From positions 1-26,352 of IMG/VR virus record IMGVR_UViG_3300034418_006012: DNA of 26,352 bases, one strand, 5' to 3'. This DNA is from a virus. The notes under the pieces were generated by a model. That model ran no database searches. It was given only the letters and a program-made list of their open reading frames with translations, and had not been told where the DNA came from. Position 1 is the first letter of the stretch. Each line of letters begins with the position of its first letter. Shown here piece by piece: positions 7,257 to 19,500 of this stretch. The position numbers and the translations under genes are program-made.

Positions 7257-10145
7257 TTATGAGGTACTTAACTTATTGGGTAGAGCCGAGGTCGGTACCG
7301 AAGTTACATCTCTTGCTACACCTTTAGTGAATCTAATATCGTCTAAATATCCATTCATTTCTTGAGTCGATGTCCCTGCTCTTGCACCCCAAAATCCTAC
7401 GTCAAAACTGTTGCCCAACGCTGAAGTACTTGCTCCCACATTAGCCGTTGATCCTGATGTTCCTTGGTAAAGTGTAAGCGTTCCTGCTGCGGTTCTTACC
7501 AAAGCACAATAAGTCCATGTTTGCGCTGATATAGCAGTATCACTGTCTATAATATTACTATAGCCAGTGTTATTATCACCAAGGCTACTCATAACTGCGT
7601 AAGCACCTGTAGTATCTGTCACTGCCAAGTAACCTGACTTCCATTGTATTCTAAGTGTTCTGCCTGTTCCAGAATTACAATACATCCACCATTCTAAAGT
7701 AAATGCTCCTGTGCCTGTAGTAATTAAAGTTGGTATGCTGGAAGTGCTGTGCCATAGACGCATATAATTAGATCCAGACGTGCCAAAATTAATTGAAGTA
7801 TTTCCAAAATTTTTAACACTGTCACTGAGTGCCACGGTGGCGTTAAGATTTATATTGTTGACACCAGAACCGTCGTAAATGTCAGCATCACTAAAAGGAA
7901 CAGCAAGATAAGCAGACCCGCTGGCTAATGCACTTGATGGTGGCGTAAAGTTAGACGTATAAACTGCACTTTTTGTATATCTAAAATCGCTGAGCCATCC
8001 TTTAAATATTTCGTTAGGATTATCTGCATACCTTGAGGCTAATCTGAAAGTAGGAGTACCAGTAAATGATGGTGTGTTTGTATTAGTTGCTACACTCTGA
8101 CCATTTAAGTATAATGTATTTGTTGTGCCGTTTCTAACCAAAGCAACGTGTTGCCATACGCCTATTTTTGCAAGCCCAGTGGATGAAGTCGTAGTACCGT
8201 TAAATCCGTTAACCCAAAAAGCAATAGCCCCAGTTGAGCTGCTTGCACCTACTATTGCAATACTATAGGATTGATTGGTATTAGTTCCTAATGTAAAAAT
8301 GCCGTTCGTGTTATCAAACGTTCCATCTGGTTTAAACCAACACTCCATTGTAAAATCACCAGTTGGTTTATGAGTTAAACTGGCTGATGAAGTTACATAA
8401 TCTCCACTATCGTCAAAATACATTGCGCCGGCGTGGCTGGCAGGATCGTAGGCATTGTAAACAGGGCCAGCAGTCATTGGCGTTGAGGAGTTTGAATAAG
8501 GCCAACCTGTTACAGATGTAGCAAAAGCATTATCACTAATATCGCCCATCCAAGGACCGGCATAAGCCAAGAACTCGGTATTTGCAATTTTTTCTAAACT
8601 GTGTGTAGGTGGATCAAACGCGGAAGTATACACAGCTGTGCCGTTAACCAATCTTAGTTGGCAAATATACCCTTTAGGTGTATAACTGTAACTGGTGCTA
8701 TACCCAACATAAAAAGTTCCGGAAAAATCAATTGTTGAACTGGATGTAGTTATTCCTACTTGTGCGCCATCACGATAGGCTTTTATGTTGTTTGATCCAC
8801 TACCACTTTTTACGATTGCAAAATGGTGCCAGGCATTTCTTGTGCCGCCACTAAATGTAAGGTTTACTGTGCCGTCATACAAGTGCAATATGCCACCGCT
8901 GTCTCCATAGATTGCTGGTTTAGAGCCAAAGGAGCCGCCCATGATTCCATAATTGCCCCAAGTTGTATGATTGTTGTACCACCAAAACTCAAGCGTAAAA
9001 TCGCCTGTACAGGTACAATTAGCATCAAGTGTCCAACTGTGATAAGAACTGCCATCAAAATACACACTGGGAGGTGGTTCATAATATGGGCTGGCTGCGC
9101 CCGAATAAGGGTTGCCCGACACAGTCATAGTAATGCTATTACTGGAATGATCAGTGACTACGCTATTGTCAGCAGTTTGTGCCGTAGCTATGCCTTGTAT
9201 AAGTGCATTAGTATCAGCAAAATACGCATCACCCGTATCAGCAACACTAATGGTCCACGTAATTGTTTTTGTAGCAGTTCTTGTAGTTGTATTAGCAGTA
9301 GCAGTCAACAGTGTGTACTCAGTTCCAACATCAGTTGGTGTGCCACTAATAGTGTCGCCTGAAAGACTTAAGCCATTTGGTAAACTATTTGCTGTGTAAA
9401 CCACTCCATAACCTGCACCACTAGTGGCTACCAATGTTAAATTACTCATGGCTGTATTCGCAGTTAAACTCTGTGCGTCGCTGGCAGGCAGACTCCAAGT
9501 AACTACATCAGTGTTTACCGTTAATGTAAATGAACGTAAAGCTGTCTGATTTTCTTCATCTTGTGCCTGAATGGTAAAACTGTAAGTTGTTGTATTACTG
9601 TCTACAGGTGCAGTTCCGGTTAAATTTCCAGTGTTAGCATCTAACGTAGCACCCGACGGCAAACTACCACTATAAAGACTATAAGTTATCGAATCACCAC
9701 CTTCTTCTGCCACAAAAGTATTGTTTATACTGGTAGTTTCATAGTATGGGCCAAGTTCGCTGTCTGCTGCCGGACTACTCCAAGTTGGCAGTCCGTCATA
9801 AACCAAACCTGGCACCAATGCTGCCGTGCCTCCATTTGGATTAGTTGCATATACAGTATAAGTCCCTGATGTTTTAGCAGGACTGGTAAAAGTTAGTGTA
9901 GTTGGTGTAATAGTTACAGAACCTATTTGTGCATTATCAACTCTTACTGTTGCACCAGATTTAAAACCACTGCCTTGAAGTACTATTTCCTCGCCGCCTG
10001 CAGGATCGAGTTGTTTAACACTACCATCAACAGTATAACCAGTAATTTTTGGTATTAGATATTCTGTTTGGTTAAACTGTGATGCTAAAGAAACAATTCC
10101 CGTTTGATCGGCTGCTCGTTTTCCTTTAAGGCCTGAATTTCTCAT
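7257..10145 (-). CDS. Virion adhesin: IPT/TIG, two Ig-like and three LamG-type (concanavalin-like) domains
   Basis: A 962-residue protein. Domains in order, with approximate positions: a short attachment segment (1-30); an IPT/TIG fold (32-115) with PAGGEEIVLQGSGF, TLTFTSPAKTSGTYTVYATN and GG; two putative-Ig (He_PIG / cadherin-like) folds (about 125-300) marked by LPSGATLDANTGNLTGTAP and LPNGLSLSGDTISGTP; then three LamG/concanavalin-like lectin folds (about 360-520, 575-740, 785-950), each with GDFTLEFW / GDFTMECW / GAFTLEWW and a matching WxHxAxV or W-T-Y-C-A-L-V strand. Such tandems bind surface glycans, so host or particle adhesion is the likely role. An upstream in-frame ATG at 10196 exists, but I chose 10145: it follows the previous stop by one base and has GAGGAA about 10 bases upstream. 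Confidence 0.85.
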   Translation of the reverse strand: MRNSGLKGKRAADQTGIVSLASQFNQTEYLIPKITGYTVDGSVKQLDPAGGEEIVLQGSGFKSGATVRVDNAQIGSVTITPTTLTFTSPAKTSGTYTVYATNPNGGTAALVPGLVYDGLPTWSSPAADSELGPYYETTSINNTFVAEEGGDSITYSLYSGSLPSGATLDANTGNLTGTAPVDSNTTTYSFTIQAQDEENQTALRSFTLTVNTDVVTWSLPASDAQSLTANTAMSNLTLVATSGAGYGVVYTANSLPNGLSLSGDTISGTPTDVGTEYTLLTATANTTTRTATKTITWTISVADTGDAYFADTNALIQGIATAQTADNSVVTDHSSNSITMTVSGNPYSGAASPYYEPPPSVYFDGSSYHSWTLDANCTCTGDFTLEFWWYNNHTTWGNYGIMGGSFGSKPAIYGDSGGILHLYDGTVNLTFSGGTRNAWHHFAIVKSGSGSNNIKAYRDGAQVGITTSSSTIDFSGTFYVGYSTSYSYTPKGYICQLRLVNGTAVYTSAFDPPTHSLEKIANTEFLAYAGPWMGDISDNAFATSVTGWPYSNSSTPMTAGPVYNAYDPASHAGAMYFDDSGDYVTSSASLTHKPTGDFTMECWFKPDGTFDNTNGIFTLGTNTNQSYSIAIVGASSSTGAIAFWVNGFNGTTTSSTGLAKIGVWQHVALVRNGTTNTLYLNGQSVATNTNTPSFTGTPTFRLASRYADNPNEIFKGWLSDFRYTKSAVYTSNFTPPSSALASGSAYLAVPFSDADIYDGSGVNNINLNATVALSDSVKNFGNTSINFGTSGSNYMRLWHSTSSIPTLITTGTGAFTLEWWMYCNSGTGRTLRIQWKSGYLAVTDTTGAYAVMSSLGDNNTGYSNIIDSDTAISAQTWTYCALVRTAAGTLTLYQGTSGSTANVGASTSALGNSFDVGFWGARAGTSTQEMNGYLDDIRFTKGVARDVTSVPTSALPNKLSTS

Positions 10146-10146
10146 G

Positions 10147-10506
10147 TTAAGACATTTCCTCGAATGAACATACTGCCTGTAAATCACCATCGGCACTGGC
10201 GGTGCATCTTAGTGCATCACCTTCAAGTAAATAAATTGTGCCAGTTTTGTCAATTGCATTAAATGCACTGTCTGCTGCTACCGCTACTGTTTTCACTATA
10301 TGATATGCAGTACTACTGCGATATAAATCCACAGTGATATCAGCTGAACTTGTGCCATCTATGTTTGAGATAATCAAACTGTTAATTTTGTAAATCTTTC
10401 CACTGTCAGCAGCGTTTTCAACTATAGCGGTGGCGCTTGTTGTACAACTCTGTACTGTAGTGTTGCCATTTACTGTTGTTAGACCTAAGATATTAGGTGT
10501 AGCCAT
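10147..10506 (-). CDS. Small conserved structural protein, function unknown
   Basis: A 119-residue protein beginning MATPNILGLTTVNGNTT. It reads as a small all-beta virion component: KIYKINSLIISNIDGTSSADITVDLYR is a strand-loop-strand pattern, followed by AIDKTGTIYLLEGDALRCTA. From memory, marine T4-like phages carry similar proteins of about this length among their fibre genes, but I cannot name the role. The start overlaps the stop of the 3,710-residue fibre gene (TAATG) and the stop is one base before the adhesin start, so the three genes form one translationally linked late unit. There is no signal peptide or membrane segment. Confidence 0.7.
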   Translation of the reverse strand: MATPNILGLTTVNGNTTVQSCTTSATAIVENAADSGKIYKINSLIISNIDGTSSADITVDLYRSSTAYHIVKTVAVAADSAFNAIDKTGTIYLLEGDALRCTASADGDLQAVCSFEEMS

Positions 10507-13500
10507 TATAAACCTCCAAATAATATTGAGAATGCAAACGCTGTACTTGTAACTGATCCAGTTTCGTTACCTGCGTTGGCAAAAGCGTTTGCATCAATGT
10601 TACCTCCAGTACTAGCAACTGTTACAACTCCACCTGCAGGACTAACCACAATACCACTGGGGTTTGGATTAGCTTCTGTTGGTTGCGGCATCAGTGCAAT
10701 AGCACCAGTGCTGGCGTCTGTACTTATAGTTGCTCCGCCAAGATTAATTGTATTTCCTGACAGGAACAAATCACGCCATTGGTAACTTGCACTACCTAAG
10801 TCGTAAGTTACATTTGCAGCAGGAATAATGCTTTGAGCAACTGCACTTAAATCAACATTGCCTCCACTGCCGCTGCCGTTGCTAAACGAAAGTTCTGCCT
10901 GCATTTCAGCCCACTGACTGCTGTCACCATCATTGAAGTAGATAAATTGTATACCACTGTCACTGTCAATCCATATGTCACCCTGACTTGGGCTACTTGG
11001 TGCGGTATTGCTTACTGTTGTAGTGCCGCCGCCACCACCTGAACTATAAGGATCGCCATTGCTCCAGAAAACTCCATCTCCAGCAATAATGTAACTGTTA
11101 GCAGTTACGTTAGCAGTTACTCCTAGCGTTGTTCCAATTGTAGCACTGTTATTAATGGTTATTGCATTTACAGTACTGTTACCACTTGTATCTAAAGTGG
11201 CGCCGATTAGTGCCGCGCTGGCATTACCAATAGTAGCAGCATTTACAGTTGTACCAGTTAATGTTCCACTTAGTGTTAAACCAGTAAGTGTACCTACTGA
11301 CGTAATGTTAGTTTGGGCAGCAGTGTCAAGAGTTCCTGTTAGTGTAGCACCGCTATTTCCTATCTGTGCTGCTTCAACAGTTGTACCTGTCAATGTACCA
11401 CTTAAAGTGAGTCCAGTTAGCGTACCCACTGATGTAATGTTGGTTTGAGCAGCAGTGTCAAGAGTTCCTGTTAAAGTTGCTCCACTATTGCCTATCTGTG
11501 CTGCTTCTACGGTAGTTCCAGTTAGTGTTCCTGACAGGGTTAGCGAAGTTAATGTGCCAACACTGGTAATATTTGCCTGTGTGGCATTTGTTACGTACTC
11601 AGCAGTTCCTGCCGTTGTTGCAGTTCCTGCACTGCCAGTGCTGTCTGCATAAGTTGCATTGGCTACCGTTCCAGTTACATTAGCGCCTGTTAAACTAGTT
11701 AATTGACTACCGTCGCCTATTAGGCTTGCACCAGAATTGCCAATAGTAGCAGCTTCTAGTGTTGTGCCGGTTAATGTGCCGCTTAGTGTCAATCCAGTTA
11801 GTGTACCTACTGATGTAATGTTGGTTTGAGCAGCAGTTTGTAAAGTACCTGTTAACGAAGCGCCAGTATTACCAATCTGTGCGGCTTCTACAGTTGTTCC
11901 AGTTAATGTACCACTTAGTGTAAGTCCTGTTAGTGTACCGACACTAGTAATATTAGTTTGTGCGGCTGTGTCTAATGTACCAGTTAGTGTAGCACCACTA
12001 TTTCCTATTTGTGCAGCATTTACTGTGGTTCCAGTAAATGTGTCTGACAGGAATAAGTTGCTTGTATGTGCGCCGTCTGCTGCAACTACAAAAACGTTTT
12101 GAATGCCACTTACACTGGTATTAACGTTACCACTACCCTCAACAACTACATTACTTGTTCCGTTAGTGATTGAAGATCCTGCTTCAACAGTAATACCTTC
12201 AATAAATCTACCGTTACCAAACAAGTAACTTCCGCTGGTAATGTTACCTGTAGTTCCTAACTGAACTGCCGTTACATCGCCTGTTAATGTTATTCCACTA
12301 CCAGCAATATTGCCTGTAACGCCTAATGTGCTTCCAATTGTAGTGGTACTGTTTACAGTTAGTTCATTTACCGTAGCGTTGCCGCTTGTGTCTAATGTTG
12401 CACCAATTAGTGCTGCACTAGCGTTACCGATAGTAGCAGCATTAACAGTAGTACCAGTTAGTGTACCACTTAGAGTCAATCCAGTTAGTGTACCAACACT
12501 GGTAATATTAGTTTGGGCTGCTGTACTTAATGTACCTGTTAGTGTTGCTCCTGTGTTACCAATTTGAGCAGCTTCTACCGTCGTACCAGTTAGTGTACCA
12601 CTTAATGTTAGTCCAGTTAATGTGCCTACTGATGTAATATTGGTTTGTGCAGCAGTTTGCAATACACCAGTAATACTTGGTGCTTGGATAGCATTGAAAT
12701 ATCCAGTATCCCAGTAATTACTAGTTCCGCCTAAACTTAAACTTGCATTACCCGCAGGTGTTATACCTACATTTGAACGCCAACTGGTAGTAGCATGATT
12801 ATATACCCAAGTAGCAATACCCTCGCCGCCTACATTACCTGCTAGTATACCAGCGCCGTCAATACCAGCACTCGTTGTTTGGTTATTAGCAACAACTATA
12901 TCTAAGTCATTGGTGCTGACAACATTACTGTCGATGTAAGTTACATTACCAGTAACTTGCAGGTTACCTTCAATTACTACCAATCCGCCGCTGCCGGCAG
13001 TACTTGGATCGATTGTAATTACACTATGTGTGCTGGTAATACTATTGCTACCTATTGTAATTTCGCCAATAGTTACAGAATCGGCTAAGGAGTTAATGTT
13101 AGGCTGTGCTGCGGTGCTAAGTGTACCTGTTAGAGTAGCATCGGTATTACCTATCTGTGCTGCTTCAACAGTTGTACCGGTTAGTGTGCCACTCAAAGTT
13201 AAGCCAGTTAATGTACCAACACTAGTAATATTCGTTTGTGCGGCAGTTTGTAATGTGCCTGTTAACTGTGATCCACTATTACCGATAGTTGCTGCTTCAA
13301 TAGCAGTACCAGTTAATGTACCACTTAAAGTTAATCCAGTTAGTGTTCCAACTGATGTAATATTAGTTTGAGCGGCAGTGCTTAATGTACCTGTTAATGT
13401 AGCACCACTATTTCCTATTTGTGCAGCCTCTACTGTGGTACCTGTCAATGTACCGCTTAATGTTAATCCAGTTAGTGTTCCAACTGAGGTAATATTGGTT

Positions 13501-16500
13501 TGACTTGCAGTCTGTAACGTGCCAGTTAATGTTGCTCCTGTGTTACCAATGCTAGCGGCTTCAATTGCAGTACCAGTTAATGTTCCTGACAAAGTTAGCC
13601 CGGTTAGTGTGCCAACGCTTGTAATATTAGTTTGACTTGCAGTTTGTAATGTACCTGTAATTGTTGTACCTACGTTGCCAACACTGGCTGCGTTGATATT
13701 TGTGCCGTCTAGGTTACCGCTTAGTGTTAATCCTGTTAGTGTACCTACTGATGTAATATTAGTTTGTGCAGCAGTATCTAGTGTACCAGTTAATGTTGCA
13801 CCACTATTACCAATCTGTGCTGCTTCTACCGTAGTGCCTGTTAAAGTGCCACTTAGTGTCAGTCCAGTTAGTGTACCTACCGATGTGATGTTGGTTTGGG
13901 CAGCAGTGCTTAACGTACCTGTTAAAGTTGCACCTGAGTTACCTATCTGTGCTGCTTCAACAGTTGTACCTGTCAATGTACCACTTAAAGTGAGTCCGGT
14001 TAGTGTACCAACACTAGTAATATTAGTTTGTGCCGATGTTTGTAATGTGCCAGTTAGTTGCGATCCCGAATTACCAATGGTGGCTGCTGTAATGGCTGTG
14101 CCAGTTAGCGTACCGCTCAAAATTAAACTAGTTAGCGTACCAACTTCTGTAATGTTTGTTTGGCTAGCAGTATCTAATGTACCAGTTAATGTTGCTCCAC
14201 TATTACCAATCTGAGATGCGTTAAGAGTTGTTCCTGTTAATCCACCACTTAATGTTAAGCCAGTAAGAGTTCCAACTGCGGTAATGTTACTCTGAGTCGC
14301 ATTTGTTACATATTCAGCAGTGCCTGCAGTATTAGCAAAATTAACACTTAAACCACTTAGGTTACTTAATTGGCTACCATCTCCCAAGAAGTAAGTAGCA
14401 GTTACATTTCCACCAGCATGGATGTTACCTCCAACGCCAATACCACTGTTACCTTGTAGTACTAAAGCACCTGTGCTTACACTGGTACTGCGTGTTCCAT
14501 CAACGTTGGCGCCACCTGGATCACTACTACCAATCAGTACCAAGTTACCAGTTTTAATATTTCCATAAACAGCAGTACTGTGATTGATGACGTTAGCATC
14601 GTCTCCTGCACCACTACCATACCATTCTAAATTCTGTTCGTCATTACTCCAAATTAACGCAGCATTGTCGTTTTGCGTTTTGTAGTAGTGCATTCTGAAG
14701 CCAATGTCTCTACCATCATCTTCAGTTAATGGAGTTAAGTTGGCATCAGTGTGCATTTCAATCAAGTTGTCTGTGACAGCAAGATTATTTGCACCGATAA
14801 TAGTAGTATTGCCTTCAACTGTTAAGTTGCCTGCGATTGTTGTATCCTGGCTAATAAGAACTGTACCGCCAATATGTACATCTTTGGCAATACCAACGCC
14901 ACCTGCGACTACCAATGCTCCGTTGGTTGTAGCGGTTGCCTGTGTTGTGTCTGTAATTGTTGTAACACCAGTTACACCTAGTGTCGAACCAACTGTAGCA
15001 CTGTTGTTTACAGACAATGCATTAACTGTGGCATTACCTGTGGCACTTAGTGTGCTTACAATAGCAGTATTGCCGCCGCCGGAACCCAATGCGCCATTTA
15101 AATTTGTGCCATTAATTGTAGTAATTGTTGCACTGGCGCCAGTAAATGCAGCACCAATGTTACCAATTATGGCTGCTTGTACTGTAGTTCCGTTTAATGT
15201 ACCACTTAAGGTTAAGCCAGTTAGTGTTCCAACTTCTGTAATATTTGTTTGGCTAGCAGTTTGTAATGTACCAGTTAACTGAGATCCGCTATTACCAATA
15301 GTTGCAGATTCTACGCTAGTACCAGTTAGTGTGCCACTTAGTGTTAGCCCAGTTAGTGTTCCTAGTGAGGTTATGTTTGTCTGCGCCGCAGTACTCAGCG
15401 TACCTGTCAAGGTAGCACCAGTGTTACCAATAGTAGCAGCACTTACAGTTGTACCTGTTAATGCACCACTTAGTGTCAATCCGGTTAGCGTACCAACCGA
15501 TGTTATATTTGTTTGAGAAGCGGTGTCTAATGTACCGGTTAATGTAGCACCACTATTACCAATTTGAGCTGCTTCTACTGTAGTACCAGTTAGTGTTCCT
15601 GATAATGTTAAGCCAGTTAGTGTACCAACAGATGTGATATTTGTCTGGGCCGCGGTGCTCAATGTTCCTGTTAGTGTAGCACCTGAGTTACCAATAGTTG
15701 CTGCTTCTACTGCGGTACCTGTTAATGTGCCACTTAGTGTTAGTCCAGTTAAAGTGCCTACGCTAGTAATATTTGTTTGTGCAGCAGTTTGTAAAGTACC
15801 TGTTAAAGTACTACCAGTAATGGCTGCACCACTGTTACCAATTATGGCTGCATTAATCGTCGTACCTGTTAGTGTACCGCTTAATGTCAATCCAGTTAGT
15901 GTACCTACTGATGTGATGTTGGTTTGTGCAGCGGTATTCAAAGTACCAGTTAGTGTGGCGCCCGAATTACCTATTTGAGCTGCTTCTACAGTGGTTCCAG
16001 TTAGTGTACCACTTAGTGTAAGTCCGGTTAAAGTACCAACTGATGTAATGTTTGTCTGCGCCGCAGTGCTCAATGTACCTGTTAGTGTAGCACCACTGTT
16101 ACCAATAGTGGCTGCGCTGACTGTTGTTCCTGTTAATCCACCGCTTAATGTTAAGCCAGTTAGTGTACCAACTGCTGTAATGTTACTCTGTGTAGCATTT
16201 GTTACATATTCAGCTGTTCCTGCGGTATTGGCATAATTTACGCTTAGGTCTGATAGTCCATCTAATTGGCTTCCATTACCAAAGAAGTAATTGGCAGTGA
16301 CATTACCACCAACTTGCAACACATCAAAGTATCCTGTTGACCAATAATTATTGGTTCCACCAAAACTTAACGCTGCATTACCTAGTGGAGTTATACCAAC
16401 GTTGCTTTGCCAACTAGTAGTTGCATGATTATATGTCCAGGTTGCTATTCCTTCACCACCCACATTACCTGCTAATATACCAGCGCCATCAATATCTGCA

Positions 16501-19500
16501 CTAGTTGATCTATTATTTGCAACAACAATGTCTAAGTCATTGGTGCTGACAATATTGCTGTCAATGTAAGTTACGTTACCTGTAACCTGCAAGTTGCCTT
16601 CAATTACTACCAATCCACCACTTCCAGCAGTGCTTGGATCAATAGTAATTACACTGTGTGTACTTGTGATACTGTTGCTGCCAATAGTTATTTCACCTAT
16701 TGTTACCGCATCCGCAAGTTCGTTGATATTTGGCTGAGCAGCGGTGCTTACCGTGCCTGTTAGTGTTGCACCTGAGTTACCAATTGTAGCAGCATTTATA
16801 GTTGTACCAGTAAGTGTATCACTTAGTGTTAAACCAGTTAGTGTTCCAACACTAGTGATATTAGTCTGTGCAGCAGTGCTTAACGTACCTGTTAGCGTAG
16901 CACCTGAGTTACCAATAGTTGCTGCTTCCACTGCGGTACCGGTTAGTGTACCACTTAAAGTTAGTCCTGTTAGTGTTCCAACTGATGTAATATTAGTTTG
17001 AGCAGCAGTATCTAAAGTGCCTGTCAGGGTAGCGCCCGAATTACCTATTTGTGCTGCTTCTACTGTGGTACCTGTTAATGTACCACTTAGTGTAAGTCCA
17101 GTTAGTGTTCCTAGTGAGGTTACATTTGGCTGGCTTACAGTGGATAACGTTCCTGTTAGTGTAGTATTTGTATTACCAATGGTAGCAGCATTAATAGCAG
17201 TACCGGTTAGTGTACCACTTAAAGTTAGTCCAGTTAGTGTGCCTACTGATGTGATATTAGTTTGAGCAGCAGTATCTAAAGTTCCTGTTAACGTAGCACC
17301 ACTGTTACCAATTTGAGCAGCTTCTAAAGTAGTACCGGTTAACGTATCACTAAGTGTTAATCCTATTAGTGTACCGACTGCTGTAATGTTGCTCTGTGTA
17401 GCATTTGTTACGTACTCAGCAGTTCCTGCAGTGTTAGCATAATTAACACTTAGTTCTGTTAATCCACCTAATTGACTACCATTACCAAAAAAGTAACTGG
17501 CAGATATATTTCCAGTTGAATCAACATTACCAGCAATTATATTTCCGGTAACATCTAATGTTGTACCAATTGTAGCACTATTGTTGATTGTAATATCATT
17601 TACAGTGGCATTTGCAGTGCTTTCAACTGTTGCGCCAAATATAGTACTACCTGTGTTACCGATTGTTGCGGCATTAACAGTTGTTCCTGTTAACGCACCA
17701 CTTAGTGTCAAACCGGTTAGTGTACCAACACTGGTAATATTTGCTTGTGCTGCTTCTGTTACATACCCGGCAGTACCTGCTGTGTTTGCTGTATTACTGT
17801 TACCTGCTTCAAGAGAATATGTGGCGTTAGCAACTGTTCCTGTAACATTTGCGCCAGTTAAACTGGTTAAAGCACTACCATCACCAATTAATGTGGCACC
17901 AGTATTACCAATTGTAGCAGCATTAATGTCAGTGCCAGTTAGTGTACCACTTAGTGTAAGTCCGGTTAGTGTTCCTACTGACGTAATGTTAGTCTGGTTT
18001 GCTGTTTGAAGTACACCTGTGACGCTTGGTGCTTCAATTGCATTAAAGTAACCTGTACTCCAGTAGTTACTGGTGCCACCGAGGCTTAAACTGGCGTTAC
18101 CAACCGGAGTTACTCCGACGTTACTTTGCCAACTTGTGGTAGCATGATTGTATATCCAGGTTGCAACTCCTGCTCCACCCACATTACCTGCTAGTATACC
18201 AGCACCATCAATACCAGCACTCGTTGTTTGGTTATTAGCAACAATAATGTCTTTGTCGTTGATAATTATAGTTCCACTATCAACATAAGTTACGTTACCT
18301 GTGACTTGTAAGTTTCCTTCAATTACAACTAATCCATTTTGACCTGCACTTGCGGGATCAATTGTAATTACGCTATGTGTGCTTACAATACTATTGCTGC
18401 CAATTGTGATCTCACCAATAGTTACTTCGTCAGCAAGTTGATTAATATTTGTCTGTGCTGGAGTATTGATTGTTCCAGTTAATGTAGCGCCTGAATTACC
18501 AATCTGCGCTGCTTGTACAGTTGTTCCGTTTAACGTGCCTGATAATGTTAATCCAGTCAGTGTACCAACTTGCGTTATATTTGTTTGAGCAGCGGTATCT
18601 AACGTACCAGTTAAGATTGCGCCTGTGTTACCAATTTGCGCTGCTTCTACTGTGGTGCCAGTCAATGTTCCTGACAGGGTGGCGCCAGTCAATACACCAA
18701 CACTGGTAATATTTGCCTGTGCTGCTTCGCTGACGTATTGTGCAACACCTGCTGTATTGGCAAAACTTACACTAACTCCTCCTAGTCCATCTAATAATGC
18801 ACCATTACCTAAAAAATAACTAGCAGACACATTGCCAGTAACACCTAAATCAGTACCAATTGTAGCACTGTTGTTTATTGTTAACGCATTAATAGTTGCA
18901 TTAGAAGTGGTGTTTAAAGTAGCGCCCGTGAATGCAGCGCCGGTGTTACCAATGGTTGCTGCTTGTACAGTTGGGGCATTCAGTGTGCCGCTTAAATTTA
19001 ATCCTGTTAGAGTGCCAACTGAGGTAATATTTGGTTGTGCTGCTGTTTGAATAGTTCCAGTTAGTGCAGCACCTGCATTACCAATAATGGCTGCACGAAT
19101 AGTAGTGCCGTCTAATATACCACTTAATGTCAGTCCAGTTAGTATACCAACACTGGTTATATTTGGTTGACTAGCAGTCTGTATAGTGCCAGTCAATGTA
19201 CTACCAGTAATTGCTGCACCACTATTTCCAATTGTGGCAGCGTTTATGGTTGTACCAGTTAGTGTGCCACTTAGTGTTAGTCCGGTTAGTGTACCAACAC
19301 TGGTAATGTTAGTTTGACTGGCTGTCTGAATTGTACCAGTTAGGGTTGCACCTGTGTTACCAATTTGAGCAGCATTAACAGTAGTGCCTGTCAGAGTTCC
19401 GCTCAATGTCAGTCCAGTTAGTGTACCAACACTGGTTATATTTGTCTGTTGTGGTGTTTGTAGTACACCAGTAATACTTGGTGCTTCGATGGCGTTAAAG

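Noticed and set aside
10146-10196. Upstream ATG at 10196 for the LamG adhesin, adding 17 residues
   Set aside because: It would overlap the preceding gene by about 50 bases and the extra residues look like out-of-frame coding. ATG 10145 has a GAGGAA site at good spacing and abuts the previous stop.
14704-15282. A 192-codon plus-strand frame without obvious repeat origin for much of its length
   Set aside because: It is antisense to the unique module of the giant fibre, whose minus-strand frame is continuous and module-consistent. No start signals are visible.
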